Assembly (NCBI RefSeq): GCF_002865645.1
Contig: NW_020194575.1
Span: 1 to 64,000, forward strand
DNA: 64,000 nt
Reading direction: 5' to 3'
DNA from: Hyaloscypha bicolor E
Lineage: Eukaryota > Ascomycota > Leotiomycetes > Helotiales > Hyaloscyphaceae
Shown: piece after piece, positions 12,501 through 23,596 of the stretch
Position numbering within the stretch: the first letter of the stretch is position 1
How the letters are laid out: each line of letters begins with the position of its first letter
Made by a program: the position numbers and the translations under genes
The notes under the pieces: model-generated
Told to the model about the DNA's origin: nothing
Databases searched by the model: none
The model's input: only the letters and a program-made list of their open reading frames with translations

Positions 12501-14160
12501 CTATAATTATAGCCTTTTCTTATTTAGTCTTAGCCTTATAAATCTTTAGTAAATACTTATAGATATTGCCCTGCCTAAGAATATCTTTAATTAAATCATA
12601 AGCTATTATATAGCTAATTTATAGGTTAATTATATTTATAAGATATTACTAGTAATTATAATATAAGCCTAGCTAAATATAAACTAGTACTCTTATTTAT
12701 AAACAATTATAATAGTAATTATAGATAATTTACAGACTATTTGCTTCTACTTATAAAGCCCTAGTAAGACTAGTAAGACATTTCTTTATAAGACCCTCTG
12801 CTATTATTATTATAGCTAAGGTAAGATAATCCTATATATAGTATTAATAAGTATTATGGCTTTCCTTTTCCCGAATAAATATATGTCTTATTTCTAGTTC
12901 CGGATTCTACTTGAGCTTAATAAGTCATTTATAAATATAATTACTAAGACTAGCCGGCTTAGGGCTCTCTTATATTTTATAGACCTAATTATCTGAGACG
13001 AGATACCTATATAATACAAGTACTACTTTGAGGTAATATACTAGCTAATAATCGATTTATAATTAATTACAAATAATATTTTCTTTAGAGAAATACCCGT
13101 AATTCTCAGAGAGAACTTTACCTAGATCTTACTAGTAGTTCTATATGATTTACAGGCTAATATAATACGGGCCTGCTTATAGCAGATATAGATCTGGCTA
13201 TGGCTCTATTAGTTATTATTACGGATTAATATACAGGTTTATAATAACCTGTTTAAGCAGGATTTTATAGACTAAATTAGTAGTTTACTATATAACCTGT
13301 CTTTAAATAAGCAGATTATACTCTTGCCTTTTATTCCGTATACCCAGTTAGTTACGGACCTAATTAATTACGTCTACCCGTAAGAGTAATTCTTATAGGC
13401 CCTATATAATTACCGGGCCTTTAGTAAATAAGTAATTCTATTAATCCTAAATAATATAGTTTATAAGCTTAACTAAATAATCCTAGATATACTTCCTAGC
13501 CAGAAATAGATATATTTTATAATAGATTTGGCTAATATAAATAAGGCAGATCCTAAAATTATAGAATTATCTCTAGAGATCTTATAAAATATCTATTTAC
13601 CGGATCTACTTTTCTCTAAGCTATAATTTAAGATTAGTATACCTATAATATTCTTATAAAATTTCTATTTATAAAAAGAGCTTTATAATAGGTTATAGAT
13701 ATTAATATATAGCTTTAGGAAGTTCTTGATTTAGGTATAGCTACTAGATAGTAACTTTAATAGCTAGTTACGGATAATTCTATGAATTAAGCTCTAGTCT
13801 ATAAATTAATAATTATCTTTTATATTTTCCTATAAGTAGTTTCTATTTGCTTTATTTTTTATAATAACTATTAATAAGTTATAAGGCCAGTTATTTAAGG
13901 TAATAGAAGTGGATTTATAATTACTAGTCTTTTCTTATAGCCAGTTCTATATAGCGGCCTTATAAGTGACCTTATAGGCAGGGCTTTATATTCTTTTACT
14001 CCCTAATATAAATTATATAAGTAATATAGTATACCCAGAAATATTATAAGGTCTTACTTAGCTTTTAACTTACTTACGGCTGACTTTATATACTTATAGG
14101 CTATTTTTCTTCCTATACTATTTATAAAGGGTTTATAAAGAGTTCGTACCTAATTTATAT
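9529..14160 (+). pseudogene. RepHel (Helitron replicase-helicase), copy A, RIP-broken
   Basis: RepHel joins a HUH-type nicking/replication initiator domain to a Pif1-like SF1 helicase and drives rolling-circle transposition. Reading through stops, the HUH site lies at 11,275-11,283, where family His-x-His reads Tyr-Ile-Tyr (CAT/CAC to TAT/TAC). The segment about 11,300-12,300 follows the Helitron_like_N region, including 'NNGHIFIVYK' near 11,575. The helicase Walker A is at 12,757-12,801 (SPSKTSKTFLYKTLC; family GxGGTGKTFL). Walker B at 12,988-13,011 reads LII-stop-DEIP, with Trp turned to TGA. Family-like sequence continues to about 13,850. The protein is not functional. Confidence 0.88.
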
Positions 14161-14202
14161 ACTTAGCTAAAAGCCTTTATTATATTCCAAACCTACTCGG
14201 GA

Positions 14203-14285
14203 CGAGTTTAGGGCAAAATTATTACTAGCCCCGAAGCTTATATAGGGCCGCTAGTAATAATTTTAGCGAAGCGGCCCTAAACTCG
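14203..14285 (+). repeat. Palindromic module P2
   Basis: The best-preserved copy: outer arms CGAGTTTAGGGC / GCCCTAAACTCG and inner arms AAAATTATTACTAG / CTAGTAATAATTTT are both perfectly complementary. The loop starts CCCCGAAGCTT; the 3' bulge is AGCGAAGCG. Upstream, ACTCG-GGA-CGAGT forms a further small inverted repeat with the arm tip. It is followed by a short form of the Helitron leader (14,286-14,400). Confidence 0.9.
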
Positions 14286-14404
14286 TCTATATAATACTAT
14301 TATACGGTCAGATTACCTAGTTAAAAAACTGGTCATATAAGGAATACTAAAACTTAAGCCCGCCCCCTATATATTACTTGCTCCAGGAATACCAAAGCTC
14401 TCTA

Positions 14405-14598
14405 TACTTGCACGCTCCTACTTGCACGCTCCTTACTTGCACGCTCCTACTTGCACGCTCCTTACTTGCACGCTCCCTACTTGCACGCTCCCTACTTGTA
14501 CGCTCCCTACTTGCACGTTCCCTACTTGTACGCTCCCTACTTGCACGCTCCCTACTTGCACGCTCCCTACTTGTACGCTCCCTACTTGCACGCTCCTT
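14405..14598 (+). repeat. 15-bp minisatellite (ACTTGCACGCTCCCT)n
   Basis: Thirteen near-identical units of 14-15 bp in tandem, then one decayed unit ACTTATACGAG. Variants are almost all ACTTGCACG to ACTTGTACG, a CA-to-TA change as RIP makes. All three plus frames stay open across it because the unit has no stop, which creates long spurious reading frames such as LLARSLLARS. It joins Helitron A to the EAWEG/Cys-finger pseudogene. Confidence 0.9.
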
Positions 14599-14609
14599 AC
14601 TTATACGAG

Positions 14610-15323
14610 TGAGGCTTGGGAGGGCTGGACAAATAAAGAGGGCCTGTGGGAGGAAAGAGAGGGCTCTGCGGGTATAGGTAGGAGCTATGGCGGTTTATAG
14701 GAGGGAAGAGAGGGTTTGCAAAGGGAGGAGAGCTTAGTAGAGGGCTTGCAAGGGAATACGGACCGGGAGGAGAGCTGGGAAGGCTTAACGGATAAGGAAG
14801 GGAGCTTTACGGGCCTGCAGAACGGCTGGGGGGGTTTCCGGGTGAGAATAAGGCTTGGGAGGGCTCGCGAGAGGGAGAGAGCTTTGCGGGTAGAAGTGAG
14901 GCTTGGAAGGGCCCACAAGAGGGAAGGAAGAGCTCTGCAAGTGGAAATAAGGCTTGGGAGGGTTTGCAGGAGGAAAGTAAAAGCTCTGCGGGTAAGAGTG
15001 AGGCTTGGGAAGGCCTGCGAGGGGAAAGGGGGAGCTTTACGAGTAGGAGTGAGGCTTGGAAGGGAGCTATGGGTAAGAGTACGGGTAATAACGGGCTTGC
15101 GGGAGCAAGTAAGGCTTGGGAGGGCCCGCAAGTGGAAAAGGAAAGCTCTATTACCCCGGTAAATAGCCCGCAAGAGCAATACTGCTCCTCTTGCAATCAA
15201 AAAAAGCCTCTTATAGATTTTGGCCGGTTCTTTACGTATAATACATACCGGGAGCGGAACAAGAAAGTAAACCGGGCCCGGTATACAAAGCAAAAAGCTA
15301 AATATCTAAATAAAAACTCTTAA
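14610..15323 (+). pseudogene. EAWEG-repeat / Cys-pair finger protein, copy 1 (N-terminus uncertain)
   Basis: A GC-richer coding region. In the frame ending at TAA 15,321-15,323 the protein has about 18-20-residue repeats built on EAWEG / EAWKG (units near 14,850, 14,900, 14,950, 15,000, 15,050 and 15,110), rich in Glu, Lys and Ser. A C-terminal segment follows: CSSCNQKKPLIDFGRFF, then TYNTYRERNKK and a basic tail. Copy 2 keeps Cys in the last pair of that segment (YNTC), so the original was probably a Cys4 finger with Cys to Tyr changes here. No convincing start codon is visible. I do not recognise the family; a nucleic-acid-binding role is only a guess from the finger and basic tail. The minus-strand and other-frame reading frames here are shadows. 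Confidence 0.55.
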
Positions 15324-15557
15324 AAACTAATTTCCCTTACGCTTATACGTTATATTAATACGAGGTTGCGAGTGCAATGTGGCTATACTTAAGGAGAAGG
15401 TTTTATAAGTAATAGAGAACTTAATAATTAAAAATAAGGCTTAAAATAGCCCATAAAAGAAAAGAAAGAGCTTTACGGGTATAATTAGGGATATAGTAGT
15501 CTATAAAGAGAGAGAGAGCCCTATATTAAAGCTAAAGTCACCCTCTTAATCTCGAAT
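15324..15557 (+). other. 3' flank of the EAWEG/Cys-finger gene
   Basis: Non-coding. It aligns with the complement of about 42,838-43,100, including 'cgcttatac', 'gcaatgtggctata', 'taaggcttaaaatagcc' and 'agagagagagagcc'. The alignment stops exactly at CTTAATCTCG (15,545-15,554), where the palindromic module begins, against CTTGATCTCGTAACAT in the other copy. This makes the other copy an apparent empty site. Confidence 0.7.
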
Positions 15558-15642
15558 CGAGATCAGGGCAAAATTAAAGACTGGCCCCGAAGCTTGCGTA
15601 GGGCCGCCAGGCTTTAATTTTAGCAAAGCGGCCCAGATCTCG
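15558..15642 (+). repeat. Palindromic module P3 (different arms, same loop)
   Basis: Outer arms are CGAGATCAGGGC / GCCCAGATCTCG, complementary except one pair. Inner arms are AAAATTAAAGACTGG / CCAGGCTTTAATTTT, complementary except one pair. The loop starts CCCCGAAGCTTG and ends AGGGCCG; the 3' bulge is AGCAAAGCG. Loop and bulge match the other modules while both pairs of arms differ. The left flank AATCTCG-AAT mirrors the outer arm. Confidence 0.9.
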
Positions 15643-16010
15643 TCATTATATATTATACTTCTTTATATTATTATACGTTTGGACCACCCTTAAGCGGTTG
15701 GCTCTCGGGGCTCCTTAGAAAAAACTTTCACGTAACGAACACCAGAATCTCCCCCTTCTAGGGAATCGCACATCGGAACGCGATTACGTCCAAATCCTTA
15801 GGGCTCAGCTTAGGATAAGAGAGGAGAAGCTCAAGTACCTTTCTCTATATTTTAGTAGTTCTGGAATGCGAGGGGCTTTTATTACGATTTTTTAAAGCTC
15901 GGGAGGAGGGGGGGGGGGAATTCTCAAGGCTCTAGCTAGCTCTCGGGACCCCCTAAAAATCCAAGTCACGTGAGGAACACCAAAACTCTTGCATACTATA
16001 TACTACTATT
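15643..16010 (+). mobile_element. Truncated Helitron leader
   Basis: Matches the first part of Helitrons A and B and is the least damaged copy, with blocks such as GGTTGGCTCTCGGGGCTCC, 'cttctagggaatcgcacat' and 'cttagggctcagcttagg'. The leader holds two related segments, near 15,690-15,750 and 15,938-15,993, each reading CTCTCGGG...TCACGTrAsGAACACCA. No RepHel follows; similarity stops at about 16,010 and the rest is lost. A poly-G run is at about 15,907-15,918. Confidence 0.7.
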
Positions 16011-16858
16011 CTAATGCCTAGCAAGCTTAAGGGAAGTTCTACGGGTATAAGAGAAAGCTTTATAAATAAGAATAAGGCTACTGGGCAAGCTCTAGAATCT
16101 TGAGTATGTTATAAAGCTTGATGAATTCTGTCTAGCGAGAAGTTGCTATCTGAGTAAGGCTAAGCAAGAACGTGATTCCCTAGCAAAGGCTATAAGGTTT
16201 TATATAAGAAAAGAGGAAGCTTTATAAGCTTATAAGATAGCTTAGAAAAAATAATAAATAAAAGAAAGGGCTATAATAAATTATAAAAAAAAGAAAAAGC
16301 TTTATAAATATAAAAATAAGAATTAAGAAAAAACTATAAATAAAAGTATAATTAATAAGAAACTTATAGAGGTAAGTAAAACTTAAAAGGGCTTATAAAA
16401 GAAAAAGTAAAGGCTATAATAATTTATAAAATAATTTTATTAATATAAATAAAGCTTTAAAAAATTTATAAAAAGAGAGAAAAAAGCCTTATATATATAT
16501 ATAATATTATAAGAATTTATATAAATAATAGTTTTATATATATAAGTAAAAGCTATAATAATTTATAAAAAAAAGTAAAAAGCTTTATAAATATAAATAA
16601 GGCTTAGAAAAAAATATTAAAAAAAAGATTTAAGAAAGCTTTATAAAAAATAAAAATTTATAATTTATATTAGAAATAAAAAATAAAAATAAACTAATTT
16701 CAAAATATTAAATATAAGTTCTTATATATAATTAATAATTTAAATAATTTAAAGAAATTATTTTAAATTTAAAGTTTAAGAATTTATAAAATTAATTATT
16801 CGAAAATATAATATAATATAAAAACGAGTTTTATAAATTAAATAAATAATATATAATA
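16011..16858. other. AT-rich filler, purine-biased, no gene
   Basis: Repeated short segments of the type 'aaaagctttataaatataaa' and 'aaggctataataatttataaaa' suggest a decayed tandem array, perhaps an RIP-altered relative of the EAWEG repeats (GCTTTGCGGGTA-like to GCTTTATAAATA-like). About 16,050-16,180 is less damaged. No supported coding sequence. Confidence 0.4.
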
Positions 16859-17024
16859 TAATAAATATATAATATAATAAATATATAATATAATAAATAT
16901 ATAATATAATAAATATATAATATAATAAATATATAAAATATATAATATAATAAATATATAATATAATAAATATATAATATAATAAATATATAATATAATA
17001 AATATATAATATAATAAATATATA
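16859..17024. repeat. 16-bp AT minisatellite (AAATATATAATATAAT)n
   Basis: About ten tandem units, with one shortened unit near 16,932. It is pure A/T and has no counterpart in the matching flank of Helitron A (about 540-600), so it arose or expanded only in this copy. Confidence 0.85.
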
Positions 17025-18428
17025 ACTTAAATTATTTATTAAAATAGCCTTTAAATTAAGAAATGCATTTTTAATATATTTAATAATATAATTTCCTTTA
17101 AAAAGCTCTTTTAATTAAAGTTTTTTAAAATTATTATATAAAAATTATATTTAATATTTAAAACTTTTTTTAAAATAAACTTATATTAAAGAAAACTTAT
17201 TAACTTTTAATAATAATTTATTTTAAAAACTTATAAATAACTTAAAATATTAAAAGATTTATTAAAAGATTTTTTTATATTTAAAGAAAAATAAAGAAAA
17301 ATATTATTTAATATTAATAAAAGAATTTAGAATTAAAAATAAGAATTTATTAAAATAAATAAAAATATTATATAAAGCTTAATAAACTTTTATTATTTTA
17401 TAATTTATATATATTTAAATTAATTTTTTAAACTTATTTATTTTTATTTTTATTTAAAATACTTATATTATAAAATTTAATTTTATTAGACTTATATTAT
17501 TAAGATTTAATAATTATAAATTTAATATATAAGATATTTTTTATATATTTTATAATAATATAAAATAAGCTTATATATTAAATAATATTTTAAATTTAGA
17601 TTTATTATAATTTTTATTCTATTAAATTTAATATTTAAAAGAATTATATTAATATTATATATTTAATTAAAATATAAATTAAAAGAATATTTTATATAAA
17701 ATAAAATATAAGATAAAATAAAAAAATAAAAAAGTTTTATAAAAATACTATTATTTCTTATTATAATAAAAAGGCTTTTTATAAATTTTAATTAATTTTT
17801 TTATATAATTAATATTAGAAATAAAAAATAAATTAAACTAAATATATAAATAACTAAAATATATAATTAATAATTTTAATAATTTAAAGAATTTATATTA
17901 AAATTAAAGTTTAAGAATTTATAAAATTAAAATTCTTATTAAAATAATTCTTAAATTAAATAATATATCTTTAAATATTTTAAAAATAATTTATATTTTT
18001 AATATATTTAATAATATAAAGTCTTTTATATATATAGAATTTTATTTTATATTTAAAGACTTTTTAAAATAAATTTATATAAATATTTTATATTAAAGAA
18101 AAATATTATTTAATATTAATAAAAGAATTTTAAAAAGAAATTAAATTTAAAAGTAAAAATTTATTAAAATAAATAAAAATATTATATAAATATAATTTAA
18201 ATCTTATATAAAGCTTAATAAACTTTTGTTTTTTTAAAAAAATAATTTATATATTTTAAATTAATATTATATATATATATATTAATTTTAAATTTTAATT
18301 AAAAGAATAGTTTTAGCTTATTTTTAAATAATTTTCTATATTTATAACCTATTTTCTTTCTTATATAATTTATTAAAAGTTTATAAAAAGTTTATTACTA
18401 AGAAAGTATTATTTAAAACTACTCGGGA
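17025..18428. repeat. AT-rich repeat upstream of Helitron B
   Basis: Nearly pure A/T with no coding sense. The part 17,930-18,428 is the uninterrupted counterpart of 484-879 plus 8,722-9,105. The interval 17,040-17,430 partly repeats 17,960-18,240, so an internal duplication is likely. Confidence 0.55.
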
Positions 18429-18512
18429 CGAGTTTAGGGCTACTTTGCTAAAATTATTACTAGCGGCCCTTTGCAAGCTCCGGGGCTAGTAATAATTTTG
18501 CCCTAAACTCAT
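18429..18512 (-). repeat. Palindromic module P4, inverted relative to the others
   Basis: Outer arms CGAGTTTAGGGC / GCCCTAAACTCA and inner arms AAAATTATTACTAG / CTAGTAATAATTTT are as in P1 and P2. The bulge (TACTTTGCT) lies on the 5' side and the loop reads as the complement, ending CAAGCTCCGGGG. So the hairpin interior is flipped against P1, P2, P3 and P5 while the Helitron next to it keeps its direction. Confidence 0.85.
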
Positions 18513-18889
18513 TCTCTTCTATATTATCCTATATTCGGACTACCCTAAGTAATTAGCTTCTAGTATATCTTAAAAAAAGCTAGTTATATAAGAAATACCA
18601 GAATCTCTCTCTTCTAGGGAATTATATATTAGAATACAATTATATTCAAATCCTTAGGGCTTAGCTTAGGATAAGAAAGGAGAAGCTTATATATCTTTTT
18701 CTATATTTTAGTAATTCTGGAATATAAGACGCTTTTATTATAATTTTTTAATATTTAGGAGAAATAGAATAAGAGGGATTCTTAAGCCTCTAACTAGCTC
18801 TCGGGCTTCCTAAAAAATACAGGTTATATAAGAAATACTAAAAAAAAAAATCCTGGCTCTTATTTTACTTTCCTCTTCTTTTTCTCTTT

Positions 18890-21800
18890 ATTACTTTTAC
18901 TTTTACTACTTTTTCTTTTATTTATATATAGACTCTTCTTGCTTTTATATTACCTATAGGTAAAACTAGCCTACTTCTGACTTTATTATAAAGTAAGGCA
19001 AGTAATATAAGACCTATAATTACTATTAAGTTTATATTTTTTCTCTTTTCTAATTTAATTAACTTATTAATAGGCCCGGAATACTACTAGTTATATCTAG
19101 TAATACCTTACCTTATAAGAACTTAATTCAAATATCCTCTCTATTTCCCGGTAATAATAATAATCTATTATAGATGTCTCTATAAATAAGCCAGCCCTAT
19201 AGTACTAGTAATAGATCTATTAATTATCTATTATAGCCCTAATTAATATCTTAGAAAACTTTCTTATAAACTTATTTATTATATAGCTTTCTGGCTTTCT
19301 CTTATACTTCTGGCTAGCTCTTATATATATAACTAGTTTACTTATAGGTTATTATATAGCTTATAGAGTCTTCTATTTTAGTTATATAAATAATTACTTT
19401 AAGGCCTATTATAAGAAAAGTAATATAATACTTTCTTTAATTTATAAGCCTTTTTTATATCTCTTTTATTTCTTTATAAATAATAATTTGCTTTACCGGA
19501 TCTTCCGAATAAATATCCGAATATATAATTATACTTTTGCCTTTATATTAGTTAAGTATAAAAAAAATACACAAATTAATTTCTTTTATAAAATCTAGTA
19601 CTTTTAGATCTATAGTAAGCTCTTCTATTTCTAAGGCCTATTATAGCCTACTTTATATACTAAACCCTTTTTTATATAGCTTTTTTTTTATAATCCGCTT
19701 TTTATAACTAATATATAGGCTACTAACTTCTCTTATTTAGATTATATAATTCTTTTATAGCTTATAAATATATTTATAAATTATAATCCGTTTATTATAG
19801 TTTATAAAATAGCCTATAAGTATCTTATAAGCTAGTAAACCGATTTCCGGATTTTATTTTATTTATAAATATATTTAATTCTTAAATCAGGTACTAATTA
19901 TTATTATAAAAACTTCCTAATAAGTAATAAGGTTATAGCTCCTATTTCGGATAAGTATATGAATATAAGCTATTATAATCTAGTATTTATAGTTTATAAA
20001 ATAGGCTATAAATATCTATAAATATATATAATTAATATTATATATATAATATATATATTACTTTATTATATCTTACTTTTTCTATATAGTAATTCGAGCT
20101 AATATTATAATTTATAATTATAGGACTATAATAGGATCTATTAGTAAATATAGCTCGAGTAATAAGTCTTTTATTAGTACTATTTTTATATTTATTTAGT
20201 TTTTTTCTTACTTTTTTATACTAGTTATCTTTTTTAGTAATATATTATTAATATATATATTATTTATAAGATTACCTTATTTAACTAGCTCTATTTATAC
20301 TAGTAGAATATCTGTATAAATATCTATATAGAACTTATAGATATTCTAATTTATAAGAATATTTATATAAGTAATATTAGCTATTACTTTATTTTTCTAT
20401 TAAGCTTTATAAATAGTAATTATTTTATATAATAGCTTTTTTAAGACTTAATAGCTATTATATAGTACTTTAGTAAGTCAAGCTTCTTTATTACCTTTAT
20501 AGCTAATTCGTACTAGCCTGAGATTATAGATTATTTCTTAAATAAATAATAAGTAATTAATTATTCGAATTTTCTTTATTAGGTCTTTATTCTAAAAATA
20601 TAAGAACTTCTTATAGATCTTAAGAACTATTTTTTTAGATAATATATAGGCTATATTTATATAATTAAATACTAGAAGTATAGCCTTTTATATATATATT
20701 TACTTTTATTTTTTAGAAGAAATATTATTTTCTTAATTCCTAATTTAGTTAATAAAATTATTTATACTAAGCTCTTAGACCTATTATAAGATCTTATAAA
20801 TAAACTTATAGCTATAATTACTAGCCAGATATCTTATAGGCTATATAGCCTTAATAATAATTTAAAAGCCCTATATATAATTTATAAGATACTTATAATT
20901 CTATTTATATACTAGAAGAGGTTCCTTAAGGCATTTATAGCTATAATAATTATTTATAAGAATAAATATCCCGAATACTAATACCGAAATAATAGCTATA
21001 TATTTATAATTTATAAACTAGGCTTTTTAGACTAGGAAGTCGTCTATAATAATTACTAGATTATTTTATATAACTTATATCTTTTCTAGAAATTCCGCTT
21101 ATATATTAATATTAAGATTTATATATTTATATAAGTAATTAAATATATTTATAAGTATATTTATAAGGAAATAAACTATATAACTATTATTATTTCGGAA
21201 ACAAATAATAAGATTATCTAGTATTTCTAGGCTTAATATATAGGTTCTATAAAGGCTTTCTAGTATTTATTTAAATACCTAATATATTAAAAGTTCTTTT
21301 TAGTCTAATACTTAGTAATTTACTTCTCTAAATAATATATAGTCTGTTTTATAAATAATTTCTTACTCGAGCAAATTACGAACTAGGCTATAAATACTTA
21401 TTTAATCTTAATAGCTTTCTTTAAATATAATATAATATATAAGAATAGCTACTAATACTTTTATTATAAGTTCCTATAATATTTTATATAAGTTACTAAG
21501 ACTCGGATATAAAAGCCCTATAAGTAAGAATATAGTATTAGCTATATTTATTATTATAGCCCGGTTTTAGATAAGTAATTTTATTTATAGCTTTTACTAA
21601 TAGTTATATATAGTCTATAGTTCTTTAATAAGCTTTATTTAATTAAGAGTATCTATTATCCTATATACTATACTATTTATATTACCTATAGCTTAGTAAA
21701 GAATAATTAGAAGTAATTCTAGTATTTTAATAAGGCTATTTTATTAATAACCGGCTATAGTTTATAGATATTCTTTCTTATAAATATTTACTAGTAATTA

Positions 21801-23580
21801 ATTACAGATATATAAATAATCTAGAACTAGTATAAGAAGTATTTCTATAATAACTTAGCCTATAAACTAGCCTATAATCTATTAATTAACTTCCTATTAC
21901 CCTTAGTTAATTCTTATTATAATTATAGCCTCTTTTTATTTAATTTTGGCCTTATAAATCTCTAGTAAATACTTATAAATATTATTCTATCTAAGAATAT
22001 CTTTAATTAGATTATAAGCTATTATATAGCTAATTTATAAATTAATTATATTTATAAAATATTATTAGTAATTATAATATAAGCCTAGCTAAATATAAAC
22101 TAGTACTTTTACTTATAAATAATTATAATAATAATTATAAATAATTTATAAACTATTTATTTCTATTTATAAAACCCTAGTAAAACTAGTAAGACATTTC
22201 TTTATAAGATTTTCTATTACTATTACTATAGCTAAGGTAAAGTAGTTTTATATATAATATTAATAAGTATTATAGCTTTCTTTTTCTCGAATAAATATAT
22301 ATCTTATTTCTAGTTCCGGATCCTATTTAAGCTTAATAAGTTATTTATAAGTATAATTACTAAAACTAGCTAGCTTAGGGCTTTCTTGTATTTTATAAAC
22401 CTAATTATCTGAAACAAAATACTTATATAATATAAGTATTACTTTAAGGTAATATACTAGCTAATAATTAATTTATAATTAATTATAAATAATATTCTTT
22501 TTAAAGAAATACCTATAATTCTCGAGAAAAACTTTACCTAGATCTTATTAATAGTCTCATATGATTTATAAGCTAATATAATATAAGCCTACTTATAATA
22601 AATATAAATCTGGCTATAGCTTTATTAGTTATTATTATGAATTAATATATAGGTCTATAATAACCTATCTAAATAGGATTTTATAAACTAAATTAGTAAT
22701 TTACTATATAACTATTCTTAAATAAGTAAATTATATTCCTGCCTTTTATTTTATATATCTAGTTAGTTATAGACCTAATTAATTATATCTATTTCCGAAA
22801 GCAATTTTTATAAGCCCTATATAATTACTAGGCCTTTAATAAGTAGGTAATTCTATTAATCTTAAATAATATAGTTCGTAAGCTTAATTAAATAATTCTA
22901 AATATATTTCCTAACTAGAAATAGATATATTTTATAATAAATTTAGCTAATATAAATAAGGCAAATCCTGAAATTATAGAATTACTTCTAGAAATCTTAT
23001 AAAATATTTATTTACTAGATTTATTTCTTTCCAAGCTATAACTCAAAATTAGTATACCTATAATATTCTTATAAAATCTCTATTTATAGAAAGAATTTTA
23101 TAACGGGTTATAAATATTAATATATAGTTTTAGGAGATTTTTAATTCGAATATAGCTATTAAATAATAACTTTAATAGCTAATTATAAATAATTTCACGA
23201 ATTAAGCTCTAGTTTATAAATTAGTAATTATTTTTTATACTTTTTTATAAATAGTTTCTATTTGCTTTATTCTTTATAATAATTATTAATAAGTTATAAG
23301 GCTAGTTATTTAAAATAATAAAAGTAAATTTATAATTACTAGTTTTTTTTTATAGCTAGTTCTATATAGTAGCCTTATAAGTAATTTTATAAATAGGACT
23401 TTATATTTTTTTATTTTCTAATATAAATTATATAAGTAATATAATATATTCAGAAATATTATAAGGTTTTATTTAGCTTTTAACTTATTTATAACTAATT
23501 TTATATATTTATAGGCTATTTTTCTTTTTATACTATTTATAAAAGATCTATAAAGAGTTTATACTAGCCTTTATTATATT
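18890..23580 (+). pseudogene. RepHel, copy B, heavily RIP-broken
   Basis: Colinear with copy A over its whole length. Walker A is at about 22,170-22,215 with the Gly residues changed. Walker B near 22,397-22,420 reads LII-stop-NKI, so the Asp-Glu pair has become Asn-Lys and the preceding Trp a stop. The number of stops is higher than in A, in keeping with stronger RIP. Without copy A it would be difficult to recognise as a helicase. Confidence 0.82.
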
Positions 23581-23596
23581 TTAATCTTATTTAGAA

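Larger units (their letters stand above)
9106..14405 (+). mobile_element. Helitron copy A
   Basis: A 5.2-kb unit encoding a degraded RepHel protein on the plus strand. Its left side begins with the palindromic module and continues with a leader shared with 15,643-16,010 and 18,513-18,860. Similarity to copy B continues to about 14,405/23,803, where A switches to a minisatellite and B to Helitron C, so that is the probable right limit. A keeps clearly more C and G than B. The canonical 3' CTRR end with hairpin could not be pinned down. Confidence 0.8.

Noticed and set aside
9106..14285. Interpreting P1 and P2 as terminal inverted repeats of a cut-and-paste DNA transposon.
   Set aside because: P1 and P2 are each palindromic and lie in direct orientation, similarity to copy B extends past P2, and the protein is a RepHel, not a DDE transposase.
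14405..14598. CRISPR-like regular array.
   Set aside because: Units are directly adjacent without spacers, and the setting is eukaryotic.
14378..14700. Two overlapping plus-strand frames of about 95 codons.
   Set aside because: They are translations of the 15-bp minisatellite, which has no stop in any frame.
14685..15293. A 202-codon minus-strand frame rich in Leu/Pro/Ser, with a counterpart at 43,291-43,686.
   Set aside because: The complement of the EAWEG repeats. The plus-sense frame carries the non-repetitive Cys-finger segment conserved between copies, so the minus frame is a shadow.
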